A DNA stretch of 64,000 nucleotides from Solobacterium moorei (GTDB taxonomy: Bacteria > Bacillota_I > Bacilli_A > Erysipelotrichales > Erysipelotrichaceae): assembly GCF_036323475.1 (NCBI RefSeq), contig NZ_AP028934.1, positions 2,232,001-2,296,000 on the forward strand, given 5' to 3'. Below are positions 62,624 through 64,000 of this stretch, in pieces. The position numbers were made by a program, and so were the translations under genes. The stretch's first letter is position 1. Each line of letters opens with the position of its first letter. A model generated the notes under the pieces. The model searched no databases, was not told the origin of the DNA, and worked only from the letters and a program-made list of their open reading frames with translations.

Positions 62624-62932
62624 ATGTCAGATGGTTTCTTCCCTTTAGTTCTTCTGATGGCTATTACATTTGCCCTTTTAGCTGGATTTTCCAATAAGCT
62701 ACAACAGGCGAACAACCGACAGAAAAAAACTTTCAACAATGACTATATTCCACCAAAATCACCGCTAGATATACCTGTACGCACAGCACCACGTCGTGTG
62801 CCAAATATTATGGAGCCAAATCATACCGATGATATTAATGGTAGAAATATCATTCATCGTGACGCTCCTGAAAAAGGATACGTTGTATTAAATGGTGTAA
62901 AGCGTAGAATTCACGAGTGTAAAAACTTATAA
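62624..62932 (+). CDS. Small membrane protein coupled to the stomatin-like gene
   Basis: 102 aa, not a family I recognise. One N-terminal helix (FFPLVLLMAITFALLAGFSN), a Pro-rich soluble linker (YIPPKSPLDIPVRTAPRRVP) and a conserved-looking C-terminal EKGYVVLNGVKRRIHECKNL. The ATG lies 5 bp after the stomatin stop, with no strong separate promoter, so the two are one operon and probably work together in the membrane. Confidence 0.7.
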   Translation: MSDGFFPLVLLMAITFALLAGFSNKLQQANNRQKKTFNNDYIPPKSPLDIPVRTAPRRVPNIMEPNHTDDINGRNIIHRDAPEKGYVVLNGVKRRIHECKNL

Positions 62933-62938
62933 CAACAT

Positions 62939-62968
62939 AAAAACTAGTATGCATGCATACTAGTTTTT
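62939..62968. terminator. Bidirectional terminator, perfect 30-nt palindrome
   Basis: AAAAACTAGTATGCA and its exact complement TGCATACTAGTTTTT meet without a loop base. Both strands show a T-run after the stem. The convergent HAD gene's stop codon overlaps its right edge (62967). Confidence 0.85.
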
Positions 62969-63809
62969 ATTGTAGAGATGGAATATATTTTTGAAGTGCT
63001 TTTGCGATACCATCATGATTATTATCATCTGTCATATCATCTGCGATTGCCTTTACTTTCTCTTGTGCATTTGCCATCGCAACACCAACACCCGCAAACT
63101 CCAACATCGTTATATCATTGCCTGCATCCCCAAATGCAATGCAGTCTTTGGCTTCAATCCCAAGCTTTGATAATGCACTCTGTAGTGCTGCACCTTTATC
63201 AATTCCTTGAGATGTCATCTCATAGAAGAAGTTAGAACTAAACATCATAGAAAGCTTTCCTTCAAACGGTGCAGAGATAGCCTTATAATTTTCGCGTAAA
63301 TATTCAGGCTGACCAACCACCAAAATCTTATTGATTGGAAAGTCTACATAACTTGCAAGATCACTTACCTCTTTAAGTAAGTAGTTATTCATGCGTGCTT
63401 CATACTGAAATCCGTTAAATGTATGTCCCTTATCAGTAATCATGCAGTCATATACATCCTCAACTACCATATACTCATTTTCTACAATAATCGGATGTAC
63501 ATCAAACTGTTTCAAGTGTTGAAGTGTCTTCGTAACTAAATCCTGCTGCATCGTTGTATTGACAAGTACTTCACCTGTTTGACAATCGATTACCTTCGCA
63601 CCGTTGAAACAAAGGAATAAACCATGATTCTTATCCATTTCTAGCAGCTTGCCATACTTTTCAATTCCCTTTGCAGGACGACCACTCGCAATAACTAAGC
63701 GAATACCCTGCTCTTGTGCTTTCATTAGTACTCTTCTCGTTTCAGGAGTAATTTCCTTTTGGTCATTTGTTAATGTACCATCAACATCTAATAAAATCGC
63801 TTTCATCAT
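62967..63809 (-). CDS. Cof-type HAD-IIB phosphatase
   Basis: 280 aa. Motif I AILLDVDGTLTNDQKEITPE, motif II region LVIASGRPAKGIEKYG, IIB cap in the middle, motif III/IV CIAFGDAGNDITMLEFAG with VGVAMANA. Dephosphorylates sugar phosphates or related small molecules; precise substrate not predictable. SD GGGAGG; the first two codons are both ATG. Confidence 0.9.
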   Translation of the reverse strand: MMKAILLDVDGTLTNDQKEITPETRRVLMKAQEQGIRLVIASGRPAKGIEKYGKLLEMDKNHGLFLCFNGAKVIDCQTGEVLVNTTMQQDLVTKTLQHLKQFDVHPIIVENEYMVVEDVYDCMITDKGHTFNGFQYEARMNNYLLKEVSDLASYVDFPINKILVVGQPEYLRENYKAISAPFEGKLSMMFSSNFFYEMTSQGIDKGAALQSALSKLGIEAKDCIAFGDAGNDITMLEFAGVGVAMANAQEKVKAIADDMTDDNNHDGIAKALQKYIPSLQ

Positions 63810-63818
63810 TAACCTCCC

Positions 63819-64000
63819 TTAACGTATTTCAGGAAATCCTTTTGTCACAAAATAAATCCATACCAACATCATAATTGGAACCCCAATCTGAAACTTCAAA
63901 TGCTTTGTTTTATGATGAAAAATACGCATTCCTAAATATGCACCATAGGCTCCCCCAATTGCGGCAGCCCCTAACAATGTCTTCTCTGGAATTCTCCACA
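63819..64000 (-). CDS. DUF1294 membrane protein, 5' end beyond window
   Basis: The last 60 codons, ending at TAA 63819, read WRIPEKTLLGAAAIGGAYGA, YLGMRIFHHKTKHLKFQIGV, PIMMLVWIYF. The RIPE..LL..A..GG..GA..GM..F.HKT.H..F..G..P pattern is the DUF1294 signature (small multi-helix membrane protein, function unknown). The N-terminus lies outside the window. The stop is 9 bp before the HAD start. Confidence 0.88.
   Translation of the reverse strand, partial: WRIPEKTLLGAAAIGGAYGAYLGMRIFHHKTKHLKFQIGVPIMMLVWIYFVTKGFPEIR

Overview
The window is low-GC Firmicute chromosome, most likely an Erysipelotrichaceae-type host-associated bacterium. This rests on gene content (two-subunit transketolase, Tex, Cof-type HAD hydrolase, LCP protein, LmrCD-like ABC pair, Gram-positive SD sequences) and style only; no marker gene settles the genus. 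The region is crowded with mobile DNA: one tRNA-targeted integrative element and eight complete insertion sequences (one IS3, two IS200/IS605, two identical IS30, one different IS30, two IS1634), plus an IS fragment at the left edge.

Layout. 1-464: IS fragment and a tRNA-Ile/tRNA-Ala pair. 451-3726: a 3.3 kb element integrated in the 3' end of tRNA-Ala. It encodes an integrase, an excisionase-like protein, a CRESS-DNA-virus-type Rep (HUH endonuclease plus SF3 helicase), a hairpin origin whose loop reads as the circovirus/geminivirus-type nonanucleotide, a probable counter-transcribed RNA and a small ribbon-helix-helix-like regulator. 3845-8700: a decayed secreted C39-like peptidase behind a structured RNA, split transketolase, a P1-family peptidase, an HD phosphohydrolase and a surface-protein remnant. 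8813-12081: an acyltransferase gene broken by an IS3 element that itself carries an IS200. 12195-19016: two IS30 copies on either side of a secreted GH73 glucosaminidase with four near-identical 417-bp repeats.

19805-38622 (all minus strand) is a Wzy-dependent surface-polysaccharide locus: an O-antigen-polymerase-like protein, LCP ligase, reductase, chain-length protein, 4,6-dehydratase, priming transferase, three further glycosyltransferases, Wzy, Wzx and a sulfotransferase. After an IS30 insertion come a DUF1015 protein and a cytidylyltransferase fused to a CobD-like PLP domain. I read the last two as a possible serine -> phosphoserine -> phosphoethanolamine -> CDP-ethanolamine route supplying a polymer decoration. 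40894-46860 continues the envelope theme with a TagD-like cytidylyltransferase fused to a Gfo/Idh/MocA oxidoreductase, a class V aminotransferase, a small lipoprotein and a GtrA/GtrB/glycosyltransferase trio. Two IS1634 copies flank this stretch and have made unusually long target duplications (75 and 42 bp).

48993-64000 is ordinary core genome: a heterodimeric ABC exporter, a GNAT-MsrA-nucleoside-kinase triple fusion, a TroABCD-like metal importer behind a promoter with two operator dyads, Tex, a stomatin-like protein with a small partner, a HAD phosphatase and a DUF1294 protein running off the edge.

All coordinates were read by eye. Promoters, terminators and IS ends were located by motif and by comparing copies, so ends may be off by a base or two. 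Family names come from motif recognition, not from a database search.
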